Source: Thiomonas sp.
GTDB lineage: Bacteria > Pseudomonadota > Gammaproteobacteria > Burkholderiales > Burkholderiaceae_C
Length of the DNA stretch: 6,119 bases
Direction of reading: 5' to 3'
Assembly: GCA_028706735.1 (NCBI GenBank)
Contig: JAQTVS010000177.1
Coordinates: 1-6,119, forward strand
Numbering within the stretch: position 1 is the stretch's first letter; the number at the start of each line of letters is the position of its first letter. The notes beneath the pieces are model-generated. The model did not search any database. It worked only from the letters and a program-made list of their open reading frames with translations, and had not been told where the DNA came from. Below are positions 5,695 to 6,119 of this stretch, in pieces. The position numbers and the translations under genes are program-made.

Positions 5695-6119
5695 ATGAGC
5701 TGGCTGGACTGGCTACGAAAAAAAGTTGACGCACCACAAACGGACAGCGGCGCGGTGCAAGAGACAGTGCCAGAGATGGAAGATGCCTTGCCCGACCCGC
5801 CCCGACCCGGCAGCGACGACACCGCATCGGAGCTTGCTGGCCTGGACTTTTACTCCGCCATCGCCACCCACCAGCGCTGGAAAAATCGCCTCAAAGATGT
5901 CGTCAACGGGCAATCGACCGAATCGCTCGATGCTGCAGAGGCCGGTCGGTGCGACGCCTGCGCACTGGGCATCTGGCTGGAGGCCCAGACCGACGACGCG
6001 CGCGTTCCGCCGCATCTGCTCGAGCAACTCAAGCTGGAACATGCGCAATTTCACAAGCTTGCGGCAGACATCATTCGACTGAGCGATCAGGGGCGTGCTG
6101 AAGAAGCGCTGCAAAGCCC
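5695..6119 (+). CDS. CZB (chemoreceptor zinc-binding) domain protein, 5' part (runs off window)
   Basis: The 141 visible codons have no stop. The N-terminus MSWLDWLRKKV is short and amphipathic and may touch a membrane. An acidic, Pro-rich linker (about residues 14-47) follows, then a CZB domain at about 50-135. The zinc ligands expected for this family are visible: His59 in ATHQRWKNRL, Cys89 in CALGIWL, and His116 and His120 in EHAQFHKLA. A further Cys86 lies three residues before Cys89. Known CZB domains bind zinc tightly and sense zinc or oxidants such as hypochlorous acid, in chemoreceptors or fused to diguanylate cyclases such as DgcZ. No chemoreceptor signalling or GGDEF domain is visible so far; such a domain could follow beyond the edge, or this may be a stand-alone CZB protein. 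It is divergent from phaC, so it is not part of the PHB operon. A link to PHB is not shown. Confidence 0.82.
   Translation, partial: MSWLDWLRKKVDAPQTDSGAVQETVPEMEDALPDPPRPGSDDTASELAGLDFYSAIATHQRWKNRLKDVVNGQSTESLDAAEAGRCDACALGIWLEAQTDDARVPPHLLEQLKLEHAQFHKLAADIIRLSDQGRAEEALQS

Noticed and set aside
1..6119. CRISPR array, tRNA or rRNA gene
   Set aside because: No regularly spaced direct repeats and no cloverleaf or rRNA-like segments were seen on either strand.

Overview
This window carries a polyhydroxybutyrate (PHB) synthesis locus from a GC-rich betaproteobacterium. A member of the Burkholderiales is most likely, judged from the Cupriavidus-like phaC-phaA-phaB-phaR order and from the protein motifs. 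A Thiomonas-type genome is possible, but the sequence alone cannot settle the genus.

Layout, left to right. At 1-369 (minus) is the N-terminal 123 residues of RimO, the ribosomal protein S12 methylthiotransferase, cut by the window edge. At 424-978 (minus) is phaR, the PHB-responsive repressor. At 979-1331 is a 353-bp gap filled by two strong secondary structures: a 161-bp imperfect palindrome with 20-bp terminal inverted repeats (1060-1220), and a two-tier hairpin just after phaB (1230-1325). At 1332-2072 (minus) is phaB, at 2112-3290 (minus) phaA, and at 3324-5066 (minus) phaC. At 5067-5694 is a long divergent intergenic region. It holds a good sigma70-type phaC promoter with overlapping palindromes, a G-quadruplex motif and an 11-bp perfect hairpin in a C/G-rich repeat-like block, then an AT-rich stretch and a 20-bp perfect palindrome in front of the rightward gene. 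From 5695 off the right edge (plus) is a CZB (chemoreceptor zinc-binding) domain protein.

How the genes work together. PhaA condenses two acetyl-CoA to acetoacetyl-CoA, PhaB reduces this to (R)-3-hydroxybutyryl-CoA, and PhaC polymerises it into PHB granules. PhaR binds PHB and DNA and, in studied relatives, represses phasin genes and itself until polymer appears. PhaC, phaA and phaB lie 33-39 bp apart and read as one operon from the promoter at 5129-5157. phaR and rimO follow in the same direction but beyond the structured gap, so they probably have separate or reduced expression.

No new enzymatic system is visible. The core genes are textbook and their catalytic residues intact. The points worth a second look lie in the non-coding DNA (the 161-bp palindrome, the palindromes over the phaC promoter, the G4 motif and the 20-bp palindrome before the CZB gene) and in the truncated CZB protein, whose C-terminal part is not visible.
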